DNA of 58,181 nucleotides from Chthonomonas sp035294505 (GTDB lineage: Bacteria > Armatimonadota > Chthonomonadetes > Chthonomonadales > Chthonomonadaceae): NCBI RefSeq assembly GCF_035294505.1, contig NZ_DATGKU010000242.1:1-58181 (forward strand). Reading direction: 5' to 3'. Shown here in pieces: positions 51,794 through 58,181 of this stretch (the first letter of the stretch is position 1; each line of letters begins with the position of its first letter). The notes under the pieces are model-generated. The model was not told where the DNA came from and did no database searches. It saw only the letters and a list, made by a program, of their open reading frames with translations. The position numbers and the translations under genes are program-made.

Positions 51794-53275
51794 ATGCCTA
51801 AGATACTTGTGCCCACATCACTGCAACAGTTTGTTGGCGGAAACGACGAGATCAACGTCGGGGGAACTACCGTCAAGGAGGCGTTAGATCAGTTACTAGA
51901 ACGCTACCCAGATTTAAGAAAACATCTCTATAACGATCAGGGTGAGCTACGTCACTTTGTCAATATCTACAAGGGGTCTGACGACACGCGCGCTTTGCAG
52001 GGTCTTCAGACGCCGGTAACCGATACCGATGAGCTTAGCATTGTGCCCTCCATTGCGGGCGGTGTGGGAGTGGAGACGGCTCGGATCAACCCGAACGCCC
52101 TTTTGCCAGAGGAGCGCGTAGAGGCTGTTAGCTTTAGTAACGAGGAGATACTGCGCTACAGCCGTCATCTCATTTTGCCGGAAGTGGGGCTTGAGGGGCA
52201 GAAGAGACTGAAGGCGGCGAAGGTGCTGTTGATCGGGGCCGGTGGGCTGGGGTCGCCGCTCGCCCTTTATCTGGCGGCAGCCGGGATAGGCACCATCGGC
52301 CTGGTGGATTTTGACGCTGTAGACCTAACCAATCTGCAGCGGCAAGTGATACACGGCACCAACGATGTGGGGCGCTCTAAACTTGAATCGGCGAAGGAGA
52401 CCATTCTCGATATCAATCCCCATGTAGAGGTTATCGGGTTTGAGGAGCGATTCATCTCACAGAACGCCTTAGAGATCGCTCGCGACTTTGACATCATTAT
52501 AGACGGAACCGACAACTTCCCTACACGCTACCTAACTAATGACGTGTGTGCGTTGCTAGGAAAGCCCAATGTTTACGGATCGATCTTTCGGTTTGAGGGG
52601 CAGGCATCTGTATTTTGGGCCGGCCACGGTCCATGCTACCGATGTCTATTTCCTGAACCACCTCCTCCGGGGTTGGTGCCCTCTTGTGCCGAAGGTGGGG
52701 TATTAGGCGTATTGCCCGGGATCGTTGGGTGTATTCAGGCTATTGAGGCTATCAAATTGATACTAGGCATCGGTAATCCGCTTATTGGGCGATTGCTGAC
52801 CTTCAATGCGTTGAAGATGCAGTTTCGTGAGCTGCGTCTGCGGCGTGACCCCGCCTGTCCACTTTGCGGCGAGAATCCCACCATTCATGAGCTGATTGAC
52901 TATGAGGAGTTCTGCGGCATCCGCGGGGAAGAGGCCCCTCCGCCACAACTCGATGAGATCGAGGAGATCACGGTTCATGAGCTGAAGCGCCGCATGGATT
53001 CCGGTGAGAAGCTCACCGTTATTGATGTACGTGAACCGCATGAGTACGCCATCGCCCGCATTCCCGGAACGCGACTGATTCCGTTAGGGCAGATTGCAGA
53101 GCGTGCTCATGAGCTTGACCCGAATCAGGAGATCATACTCCATTGCCGCAGCGGTAAGCGCAGTGCAGAGGCCCTTCTTAAGCTAAAGGCGAAGGGATTC
53201 AAGAACCTTAAGAACCTTAAGGGAGGTATTTTAGCTTGGAGTGAAGAGATAGACCCAAGCGTACCGAAATACTGA
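51794..53275 (+). CDS. MoaD/ThiS-MoeB-rhodanese single-chain fusion
   Basis: 493 residues. Residues 1-90 are a beta-grasp sulfur carrier ending SIAGG (86-90); 110-365 an E1-like MoeB domain with GAGGLGSP (148-155), zinc cysteines C281, C284, C355, C358 and catalytic-type Cys298 (PSCAEGG); 390-493 a rhodanese with active-site C451 (HCRSGKRS). In separate systems carrier GG is the C-terminus; here it is internal and is followed by VGVETARINP, so it must be cut before it can be adenylated or thiocarboxylated. ATG with GAGGGAAGAG upstream. ABC ATPase gene follows after 4 bases. Confidence 0.94.
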   Translation: MPKILVPTSLQQFVGGNDEINVGGTTVKEALDQLLERYPDLRKHLYNDQGELRHFVNIYKGSDDTRALQGLQTPVTDTDELSIVPSIAGGVGVETARINPNALLPEERVEAVSFSNEEILRYSRHLILPEVGLEGQKRLKAAKVLLIGAGGLGSPLALYLAAAGIGTIGLVDFDAVDLTNLQRQVIHGTNDVGRSKLESAKETILDINPHVEVIGFEERFISQNALEIARDFDIIIDGTDNFPTRYLTNDVCALLGKPNVYGSIFRFEGQASVFWAGHGPCYRCLFPEPPPPGLVPSCAEGGVLGVLPGIVGCIQAIEAIKLILGIGNPLIGRLLTFNALKMQFRELRLRRDPACPLCGENPTIHELIDYEEFCGIRGEEAPPPQLDEIEEITVHELKRRMDSGEKLTVIDVREPHEYAIARIPGTRLIPLGQIAERAHELDPNQEIILHCRSGKRSAEALLKLKAKGFKNLKNLKGGILAWSEEIDPSVPKY

Positions 53276-53279
53276 GCCA

Positions 53280-54533
53280 ATGCTCCTAGAGGCCGATGCG
53301 ATCACTGCAGGATATGGCGGGCGGACGGTTCTTCATGCCGTCCGTCTTGTTTTTCAGACGGGGGAGTTTGTAGGGCTTTTGGGGCCTAACGGCAGCGGAA
53401 AGTCCACCTTACTGCGTGTGCTTTCTGGAATCTTGGCGCCCCAATCGGGTTGTGTGACCCTAGATGGAGAGGTTTTATCGCAGATTCCTCCTCACATTCG
53501 CGCTCAGAAAATCGCCTTCGTACCTCAGTCTGAGCCAGCCTTGTTCGATTTCACGGCTCTCGATGTGGTGCTTATGGGGCGCTATCCCCATCGGGGTGGG
53601 AGGGGATTTACCGAAGAGGATTACGCTATTGCCCGGCGCTGTATGGCGGAATTGGACATTCTTTCCTTGGCCGAAAGGCCGATCACCCAACTCTCTGGAG
53701 GTGAGCATCGGCGCGTGTTGATCGCGCGGGCTTTAGCACAGGAGGCTCCGCTGCTGCTTTTAGACGAGCCTACAGCTCATCTCGACATAACGCACCAGGT
53801 AGAGTTGCTGCAACACATTCGAAAGATGGTTGAGCGTGGTCAAGGAAAAGTAGGTGTTATTGCTGCGTTGCATGATATCAACCAGGCCGCGGAGTTTTGC
53901 GATCAGCTTGTACTACTGCGTGCTGGGCGCGTGGAGGCTAATGGAGCACCAGAGACCGTGCTAACTTCAGCTCACCTGCGGCGCGTCTATGATGCCGATA
54001 TACAGGTGGGACTGAACCCGACAACGGGAAAGCCAACGCTGTTAAGCGTACGACCGGTGCGTTCCGGGGAGGCACGCGGGAGACCGAATGTGCATCTGGT
54101 ATGCGGCGGAGGTTCGGGAATCGCGATTATGGGTACACTTGTTCATCATGGTTACGTGGTGAGTGCCGGGCCGCTCAATCTGTATGATAGCGACCAGGTG
54201 GCTGCCGAAGCGTTGGGCATCGACGTGATATTAGAGGCGCCTTTTGCGCCTCTGGGCGATGAGGCCTGTGCGGCAGCCAAGACGGTGATGAAGCAGGCCG
54301 ACCTGGTGTTTATTGCTCCGGTTCCCTTTGGGCACGGCAATCTCCCGGTGTTGGATTTGGTGTGGGAGATGCAGAGGATAGGCAAGCGGGTCGTGTTGTT
54401 AGGCGATAAACATTTTGAAGCCCGTGATTTTACAGGCGGTAAGGCAGCGCAACTGTTGGCACAGCTATGCCACCATGGGGCGAAGTGTTATGCCACGTTG
54501 GAGGAATGGCTGGCTCATGAGGAAGCCACATAA
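53280..54533 (+). CDS. ABC transporter ATPase, FecE/BtuD type, with an added C-terminal domain
   Basis: 417 residues. Residues 1-250 are an ABC domain: Walker A GPNGSGKST (35-43), LSGGEHRR signature, LLLLDEPTAHLD Walker B and switch His in AALHDINQA. This form drives iron-siderophore or cobalamin uptake. Residues about 265-417 are a separate Rossmann-like domain (VHLVCGGGSGIAIMGTLVHHGYVVSAGPLNLYDSD, VFIAPVPFGHGNL), known from some archaeal and bacterial ABC ATPases but of unclear role. No permease or binding protein gene is adjacent. It starts 4 bases after the sulfur fusion, so the link may be functional or only transcriptional. Confidence 0.88.
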   Translation: MLLEADAITAGYGGRTVLHAVRLVFQTGEFVGLLGPNGSGKSTLLRVLSGILAPQSGCVTLDGEVLSQIPPHIRAQKIAFVPQSEPALFDFTALDVVLMGRYPHRGGRGFTEEDYAIARRCMAELDILSLAERPITQLSGGEHRRVLIARALAQEAPLLLLDEPTAHLDITHQVELLQHIRKMVERGQGKVGVIAALHDINQAAEFCDQLVLLRAGRVEANGAPETVLTSAHLRRVYDADIQVGLNPTTGKPTLLSVRPVRSGEARGRPNVHLVCGGGSGIAIMGTLVHHGYVVSAGPLNLYDSDQVAAEALGIDVILEAPFAPLGDEACAAAKTVMKQADLVFIAPVPFGHGNLPVLDLVWEMQRIGKRVVLLGDKHFEARDFTGGKAAQLLAQLCHHGAKCYATLEEWLAHEEAT

Positions 54534-54562
54534 AACCCCCCCTTGCTGCTAGTTAGGGGGGC
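54532..54562 (-). terminator. Terminator of the 54596 membrane protein gene
   Basis: On the minus strand GCCCCCC, 13-base loop, GGGGGGG followed by TTTT. It lies just beyond the ABC gene stop on the plus strand. Confidence 0.6.
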
Positions 54563-54595
54563 AAGCAATGGTTTATAACTCAATGGTTTACGCTG

Positions 54596-54961
54596 TTAAT
54601 TATTCAATAGCGCGACTGTCTCCTGATTCAGTAGAACGTAGAGGCCATAGATGCCTAAGAGAGTGCCGAGCGGAAAGTTAAATAGCTCTAAGATCGAGAG
54701 TATGATCCCTAATATTCGGCTCCAGCTCCTTCGCGTGAGTAGGCCATAGCCAAGGATGAGGCCTGGCAGGCCAATGATGAGGAGAAATGCCCCAACCACC
54801 GCCCCAAAGCCGCTGGCTAAAAGTCCACCTGCGGAATGATTTTGTATGCTACTCCCTACGCCTGCTGCAAGGCCACCGAGTATGGTGATCGCGCCAAAGA
54901 TGGCGAATGCTGCGTTAAGTAGTACATACAGCCAACCAAGAATTTTGATATGTTGTTCCAT
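54596..54961 (-). CDS. Four-helix membrane protein, tandem paralog 1
   Basis: 121 residues with four hydrophobic helices: EQHIKILGWLYVLL, a Gly/Ala-rich second helix, FLLIIGLPGLILGYGLLTRRSWSRILGI and NFPLGTLLGIYGLYVLLNQE. The pattern GLPGLILGYGLL-RRSWSR-LGI and NFPLGT-LGIY is shared by all three neighbours, so they arose by duplication. No enzyme motif; function unknown. AAGGAGG is 13 bases before the ATG. Confidence 0.85.
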   Translation of the reverse strand: MEQHIKILGWLYVLLNAAFAIFGAITILGGLAAGVGSSIQNHSAGGLLASGFGAVVGAFLLIIGLPGLILGYGLLTRRSWSRILGIILSILELFNFPLGTLLGIYGLYVLLNQETVALLNN

Positions 54962-55088
54962 GAGCGTAAGTTTGCCTCCTTTTGAGAATAGAGGTATTAA
55001 GATATAGAGATGCCGTATGCCTCTCTACTGATAAATACGACGAACTGTTGCAGGACTCCTTCTTTTTTTTCAAACTAGCATTCTGCTT

Positions 55089-55116
55089 AGTATGATGGAT
55101 TAATAAGCTCTCTCAA
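55089..55116 (-). promoter_or_regulatory. Possible promoter of the 54596 membrane protein gene
   Basis: Minus strand TTGAGA (plus 55111-55116), 16-base spacer, CATACT (plus 55089-55094). Moderate matches only; it lies just after the stop of the neighbouring paralog. Confidence 0.4.
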
Positions 55117-55125
55117 ATTGGCGTT

Positions 55126-55494
55126 TTATCTGGAAAGAATGAGACCGGCTTCTTCATTAAATAGAACGACAAGCCCGTAGACGCCTAAGATGGTTCCCAG
55201 AGGAAAGTTAAGCAGATCGAACAGGGAAAAAACGATCCCGAGCGGGCGGCTCCAACTTCTCTCGGTCAACAGTCCGTAGCCAAGAATAAGACCGGGTAAC
55301 CCAAAAATAAGCAAGAAGGCGCCTAAAAACACTCCCACGCCACCCAGAACGTAGGCCGGTAAAGCGTCGTGAACCAGCGCTCCGGCACCTGCGCCGAAGA
55401 AGAGGAGAAAGAGAAAGAGCGCGATTCCCGGCAGGACATAGAGAGCACTAATGATAATATGCAGCCATGCTAGTACTTTGATATGGATTTCCAT
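55126..55494 (-). CDS. Four-helix membrane protein, tandem paralog 2
   Basis: 122 residues of the same family: EIHIKVLAWLHIIIS, a second helix with FLLFFGAGAG, FLLIFGLPGLILGYGLLTERSWSRPLGI and NFPLGTILGVYGLVVLFNEE. GGAGGG lies 7 bases before ATG, the best ribosome binding site of the three. It is closer to paralog 1 than to paralog 3. Confidence 0.85.
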   Translation of the reverse strand: MEIHIKVLAWLHIIISALYVLPGIALFLFLLFFGAGAGALVHDALPAYVLGGVGVFLGAFLLIFGLPGLILGYGLLTERSWSRPLGIVFSLFDLLNFPLGTILGVYGLVVLFNEEAGLILSR

Positions 55495-55593
55495 ATAACG
55501 TCCCTCCAGTTAATATAGATTTTACGTTAAGATAGGTTTCTCCTGCTAATTTTTCGAGGATGGGATTTCCACACCGAAGGATGTTCATGAGTG

Positions 55594-55962
55594 TTAGGGA
55601 CAGAGTACTGTTTTGGCCTCCCCTGTCGAGAGAATGGCGAAGGTATAGATTCCAAGAAGAGTTCCTATCGGAAAGTGAGCCAGCAGGAAGAACGACATAA
55701 CCAGGCCAAGTAGGCGACTCCAACAGGCTTTTTTAAGCAGTCCATACCCTAGAAGCACGCCGGGAGCCCCTGTTGCGCAGAGGAAAAGACCGATGAATAG
55801 CCCCGCTGTGTAGACGGCGAGAGGAGGTATTTGAGTCCATTCACTGACGTTATGACCTAGAAACAGCACAAAAAGCAGTATAGCACCCCCGACGATGAGT
55901 GAAAAGATATGGAGAGCTATATGCAACCACCCTAGCACCTCGATATGGGTTTCGACATCCAT
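55594..55962 (-). CDS. Four-helix membrane protein, tandem paralog 3
   Basis: 122 residues: ETHIEVLGWLHIALHI, FVLFLGHNVSEW, FLCATGAPGVLLGYGLLKKACWSRLLGL and HFPIGTLLGIYTFAIL. It is the most divergent copy: the GLPG is GAPG and the end is altered. Weak ribosome binding site. It stands next to TnpB relic C. Confidence 0.82.
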   Translation of the reverse strand: MDVETHIEVLGWLHIALHIFSLIVGGAILLFVLFLGHNVSEWTQIPPLAVYTAGLFIGLFLCATGAPGVLLGYGLLKKACWSRLLGLVMSFFLLAHFPIGTLLGIYTFAILSTGEAKTVLCP

Positions 55963-56020
55963 CTGCTAGCTACTTCCGGGCATTCACCTGCATGTTGGGC
56001 GCATAAGTTGTTCTGTAGTT

Positions 56021-56310
56021 GTCAACGCCCCCCGCCTTAAGGTCAGGGGCTTGCATCTCATACGGAAGCCGGAGCCTCCGATGGACACGATACGCTGGTT
56101 GACGACAGCGCGCCGGATGGTGAAGACCAACCGACAAGGTATTTGTCTCGAATGTTCTCAGAAGCATTGAAATCCGCGTTGCGACGATACCCACAAGAAC
56201 GACAGATCAAATGGAAGGAGGCCGTAAACTGTGCGGTCGTTTCGGCAAGGGCTTGTGCCTGTTGGGTACTGGGTTTAAGCCGCAGTCGTATCACTCTGTC
56301 CACGTTAGTA
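56021..56310 (-). mobile_element. Relic C: internally deleted TnpB element with an intact right end
   Basis: Contains the broken tnpB frame (56058-56303) and, just past its stop, GCAAGCCCC, a hairpin GCCCCTGACCTTAAGGCGGGGGGC (plus 56027-56050) and GTTGAC (56021-56026), the expected subterminal right-end structure of IS605-type elements. Element limits are approximate at the start-codon side. Confidence 0.7.
56058..56303 (-). pseudogene. TnpB remnant: first 30 and last 50 residues joined
   Basis: GTG-started frame of 81 codons. Residues 1-30 (VIRLRLKPSTQQAQALAET) are the TnpB N-terminus; from residue 32 it reads LICRSCGYRRNADFNASENI, the zinc-finger/RuvC-III end, then a tail to a stop. The middle of about 300 residues, including the catalytic core, is missing, yet the frame is intact across the join. 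It could in theory be translated but not as a nuclease. Confidence 0.8.
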
Positions 56311-56591
56311 TTAGTATCCCATGTTTTTCAAGGATTTTACCGCCTTTGCATACAAGTGAAAGGAGCGCAGGTGCTCCAAACGCATTCCCCACCCGGCTAA
56401 AGCAAGGGTGTTGATTTTATAGACGGAGGTTGTTTACAACGGGTTTCAAAGACTTGAGAGTAGTCATTGATGGGATTGCTGTAGTATCTAGGGGCTATTC
56501 GTTGCGACCGACCCTTACATGCGATATAACTCATACCGCTTTCTTGGTAAAGTTGCAGAATTAGGTATTGGGAAGATGCTAAAACACACTT

Positions 56592-56636
56592 GAGCAGCCT
56601 CAAAAGAGAGGGGCAGATAGAACTTTGAGGCTGCTC
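56592..56636. other. Perfect 13-bp inverted repeat; otherwise empty gap 56311-56687
   Basis: GAGCAGCCTCAAA (56592-56604) and TTTGAGGCTGCTC (56624-56636), loop of 19 bases, just downstream of the 56688 gene on the minus strand. No T-tract of note. Possible terminator or leftover mobile end. In the remaining gap I see no gene that I can support. Confidence 0.5.
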
Positions 56637-56687
56637 TGAGACGTTCACAGGGAAAGCTTCGCTCTATGTAAGAAGAAAAAGCAACAG

Positions 56688-57185
56688 CTAGCCCACGCCC
56701 GGAATTTTGACCGGAACGTCATGAATGGTCATGCCAGCCTGCTTAGAAAGCGTGTCTACGCTTGACAGGGAGTTATTGGCATTATCAATGCCTTTTTGGT
56801 CAAACACCTTGTTCTTCAAATTTTGGCCTACGCTTGCAAAGGCGGCTTCCATGTGATCAATAGCGCCGGCAAGTTTGTGCAGTAAGGGGCTTTTGCTGGT
56901 GTGTGCCAGGTGATCGGCCGCTTTGAGTCGGTTGACGGCGAACAGAGTAGCCAGCCCAGCCTTCACCAAAGCCGCGGTTCTGTGGGGAGCACCGGCCTGA
57001 AATGCGCCATGTTTATAGGGGTTCCAAACCCAGTGGTGGAAGGCAAAGAAGGCGACGCCTACATCCGTGATGAAGCGAGTCTTATCAAAGAGCGCAGAGG
57101 CCGGTTTGCTAAACAGGGTAACGCTTGTAAGCGTTGTGGCCGCGAGGGCGATGGCAAGCAAGGGACGTTTGTAGTGAGTCAGCAT
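56688..57185 (-). CDS. Small secreted protein of unknown function
   Basis: 165 residues with a signal peptide (1-30, LLAIALAATTLTSVTLFSKPASA). The mature part is mostly helical: FITDVGVAFFAFHHWVWNPYKHGAF, then repeats of Ala/Leu-rich helix (AALVKAGLATLFAVNRLKAADHLA) and a hydrophilic end. No named family recognised. ATG 57185 with AAGGAGG 7 bases upstream; the longer frame to 57284 has no ribosome binding site. It precedes on the same strand the truncated propeller gene's end with an 85-base gap. Confidence 0.8.
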   Translation of the reverse strand: MLTHYKRPLLAIALAATTLTSVTLFSKPASALFDKTRFITDVGVAFFAFHHWVWNPYKHGAFQAGAPHRTAALVKAGLATLFAVNRLKAADHLAHTSKSPLLHKLAGAIDHMEAAFASVGQNLKNKVFDQKGIDNANNSLSSVDTLSKQAGMTIHDVPVKIPGVG

Positions 57186-57270
57186 GGTTAACTCCTCCTT
57201 TTGGAAATGGTATCTTTTCACGAGAACCCTTCTCAAGGATCGCGTGCAGTTATTAAGACGGAATTCGATG

Positions 57271-58181
57271 CTAAGGGGTTTCATGATCTGGGCTGGTTAG
57301 GTTATCGGTCACAGTATCCGCATTCCCTCTCAGAACGGCTATTTTCCCCTCAATACGATACCAGGCGATACGGTCCACATAGTCATCTTCGGCAAACACA
57401 TCCCAACCCTTGTCTACGGGGGTGTGGGTTACGGCCACACAGGCGTGATTATCGAACCAACCGCTCTGTTTGCCCATAGCGACACCGGGGGCCATTTTAC
57501 CCACGAGCAGGCCGTTTGAAGTATAGTGGTAGATGGTGGCGCTGCGGCCTCCTCCGGCCAGGCACCCACCTCCAGGCAGGAAACAGATGCCGGGGCAGAC
57601 CTCGGGCAATGGCACAGCCCAAAGACGCTTGCCGAATGGATCAAAATGCACCAGCGTTGTGCCACCCATCCAAAATGGGTTGTTAGGGGGCGAGGGCCAG
57701 ACACGGCTCCAACCGAGAGCGTAGATGCTGCCGTCATCTGCATGCTGAGCCATAGTGGGATCGAAGCCAAGTGAAGAGGTGTCGTGCGGAATCACCTCAT
57801 GCGCATTGGCCCAGTTGTAGGTAGGATTGCCTCGAGCGTCTAGCTTTCCTTTAGGCAGTTCCCAGATGCTATGGGTATTGAGATTTGCAAACCAGATGTT
57901 ACCTTTATCGTCTACATCCATACCGAACACGCTAACGCTGCCTTTTCCTGGAGGGGCAAACCAGAGAATCTCGTTAGCTTGAGGGTAACCGGTGCCATGT
58001 TGATCGTGCCATGTCCACTGTTGTGGCAGACTAGGGGTCTGTTGTTGCCAGTGGCTTTGCCCGGTTGCATCGGGGTCACGACCTCCTACAAGTGCAGCAA
58101 GATGGAGGGTATGCCCTTCAAGTCGGTAGACTTGAACGCCGTCTCCGGTAGGCAGAAAGAGAAAGTGGTGGCCTTGAAAAG
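57271..58181 (-). CDS. C-terminal part of a propeller/NHL-like secreted protein, cut by the window edge
   Basis: An open frame enters from the right edge and ends at 57271, giving about 303 residues. Repeated propeller-type strands are seen: VFGMDVDDKGNIWFANLNTHSIWELPKG, GSIYALGWSRVW, TTLVHFDPFGKRLWAVPLPE and SATIYHYTSNGLLVGKMAPG. Similar to NHL or SMP-30-type sugar-lactone/quinoprotein-like propellers. The 5' part and any signal peptide are outside the window. Function unknown. Confidence 0.8.
   Translation of the reverse strand, partial: FQGHHFLFLPTGDGVQVYRLEGHTLHLAALVGGRDPDATGQSHWQQQTPSLPQQWTWHDQHGTGYPQANEILWFAPPGKGSVSVFGMDVDDKGNIWFANLNTHSIWELPKGKLDARGNPTYNWANAHEVIPHDTSSLGFDPTMAQHADDGSIYALGWSRVWPSPPNNPFWMGGTTLVHFDPFGKRLWAVPLPEVCPGICFLPGGGCLAGGGRSATIYHYTSNGLLVGKMAPGVAMGKQSGWFDNHACVAVTHTPVDKGWDVFAEDDYVDRIAWYRIEGKIAVLRGNADTVTDNLTSPDHETP

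Noticed and set aside
56397..56648. 83-codon minus-strand frame in the gap before the small secreted protein
   Set aside because: No ribosome binding site, no family resemblance, and it starts inside the 13-bp inverted repeat region.
1..58181. CRISPR array, prophage or integrated plasmid
   Set aside because: No regularly spaced repeats, integrase, capsid or replication genes were seen; the only mobile DNA is the three TnpB remnants.

Overview
The window most resembles a moderately GC-rich, diderm, chemoheterotrophic bacterium of the Armatimonadota (Chthonomonas-like). This is an inference. It rests on a DUF1559-type pseudopilin whose N-terminus reads FTLIELLVVIAIIAILAA and continues FPVFAQARESAR, a GntR-LacI hybrid sugar regulator next to it, secreted glycoside hydrolases, an LptD/OstA-like outer-membrane protein, and a pair of DUF6785-type membrane proteins. 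Promoters of the housekeeping kind (TTGACA-17-TATACT) and AGGAGG ribosome binding sites are common. No phage, plasmid or CRISPR region is visible. The mobile DNA seen is three decayed TnpB/IS605-type remnants.

Layout. 1-2.9 kb: a minus-strand sugar nucleotide/glycan operon (GT2 glycosyltransferase, galE, rfbA). 3.3-9.2 kb: a 1-Cys peroxiredoxin, an orphan MacB-type permease, a DUF6785 membrane protein, trpF and a SigA-like sigma factor. 9.7-14.2 kb: a propeller protein, a pseudopilin-like protein without a processing site, and an ABC-2 type permease. 14.5-19.3 kb: a cytochrome c maturation operon ccmBCDEF whose CcmE has a CxxxY motif in place of the heme-binding histidine. 19.3-31.4 kb: a GH20 enzyme, a protein with a duplicated unknown module, a 1238-residue secreted GH99/DUF5010-like protein with three NBR1-like Ig modules, recO, a TnpB relic and a secreted hypothetical.

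31.4-34.4 kb: a compact operon from a near-consensus promoter (HTH protein, Wzm/Wzt-type ABC exporter, BadF/GlcNAc-kinase-like ATPase). 34.4-36.8 kb: an opposing operon (GntR-LacI regulator, DUF1559 pseudopilin, small membrane protein) with a palindrome over its -10. 36.8-38.3 kb: rnpB, an AAC(3)-fold acetyltransferase and tRNA-Met. 38.4-50.2 kb: a second DUF6785 protein with a long alpha/beta hydrolase, two MFS exporters, an SDR lacking the usual catalytic serine, a HerA-like ATPase and an LptD-like protein.

50.3-54.5 kb: a sulfur-transfer cluster made of a CysM-type cysteine synthase, a JAMM protease, a single-chain MoaD/ThiS-MoeB-rhodanese fusion with a buried diglycine, and an ABC ATPase with an extra C-terminal domain. 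54.6-58.2 kb: three tandem paralogous four-helix membrane proteins, a TnpB relic, a small secreted protein and a cut-off propeller-like gene.

How parts fit together. The sulfur cluster looks like a protein-thiocarboxylate route to cysteine in which the JAMM protease would have to free the carrier from its own activating enzyme. The ccm operon looks like the histidine-less System I variant. Both are inferred from motif content and gene order.
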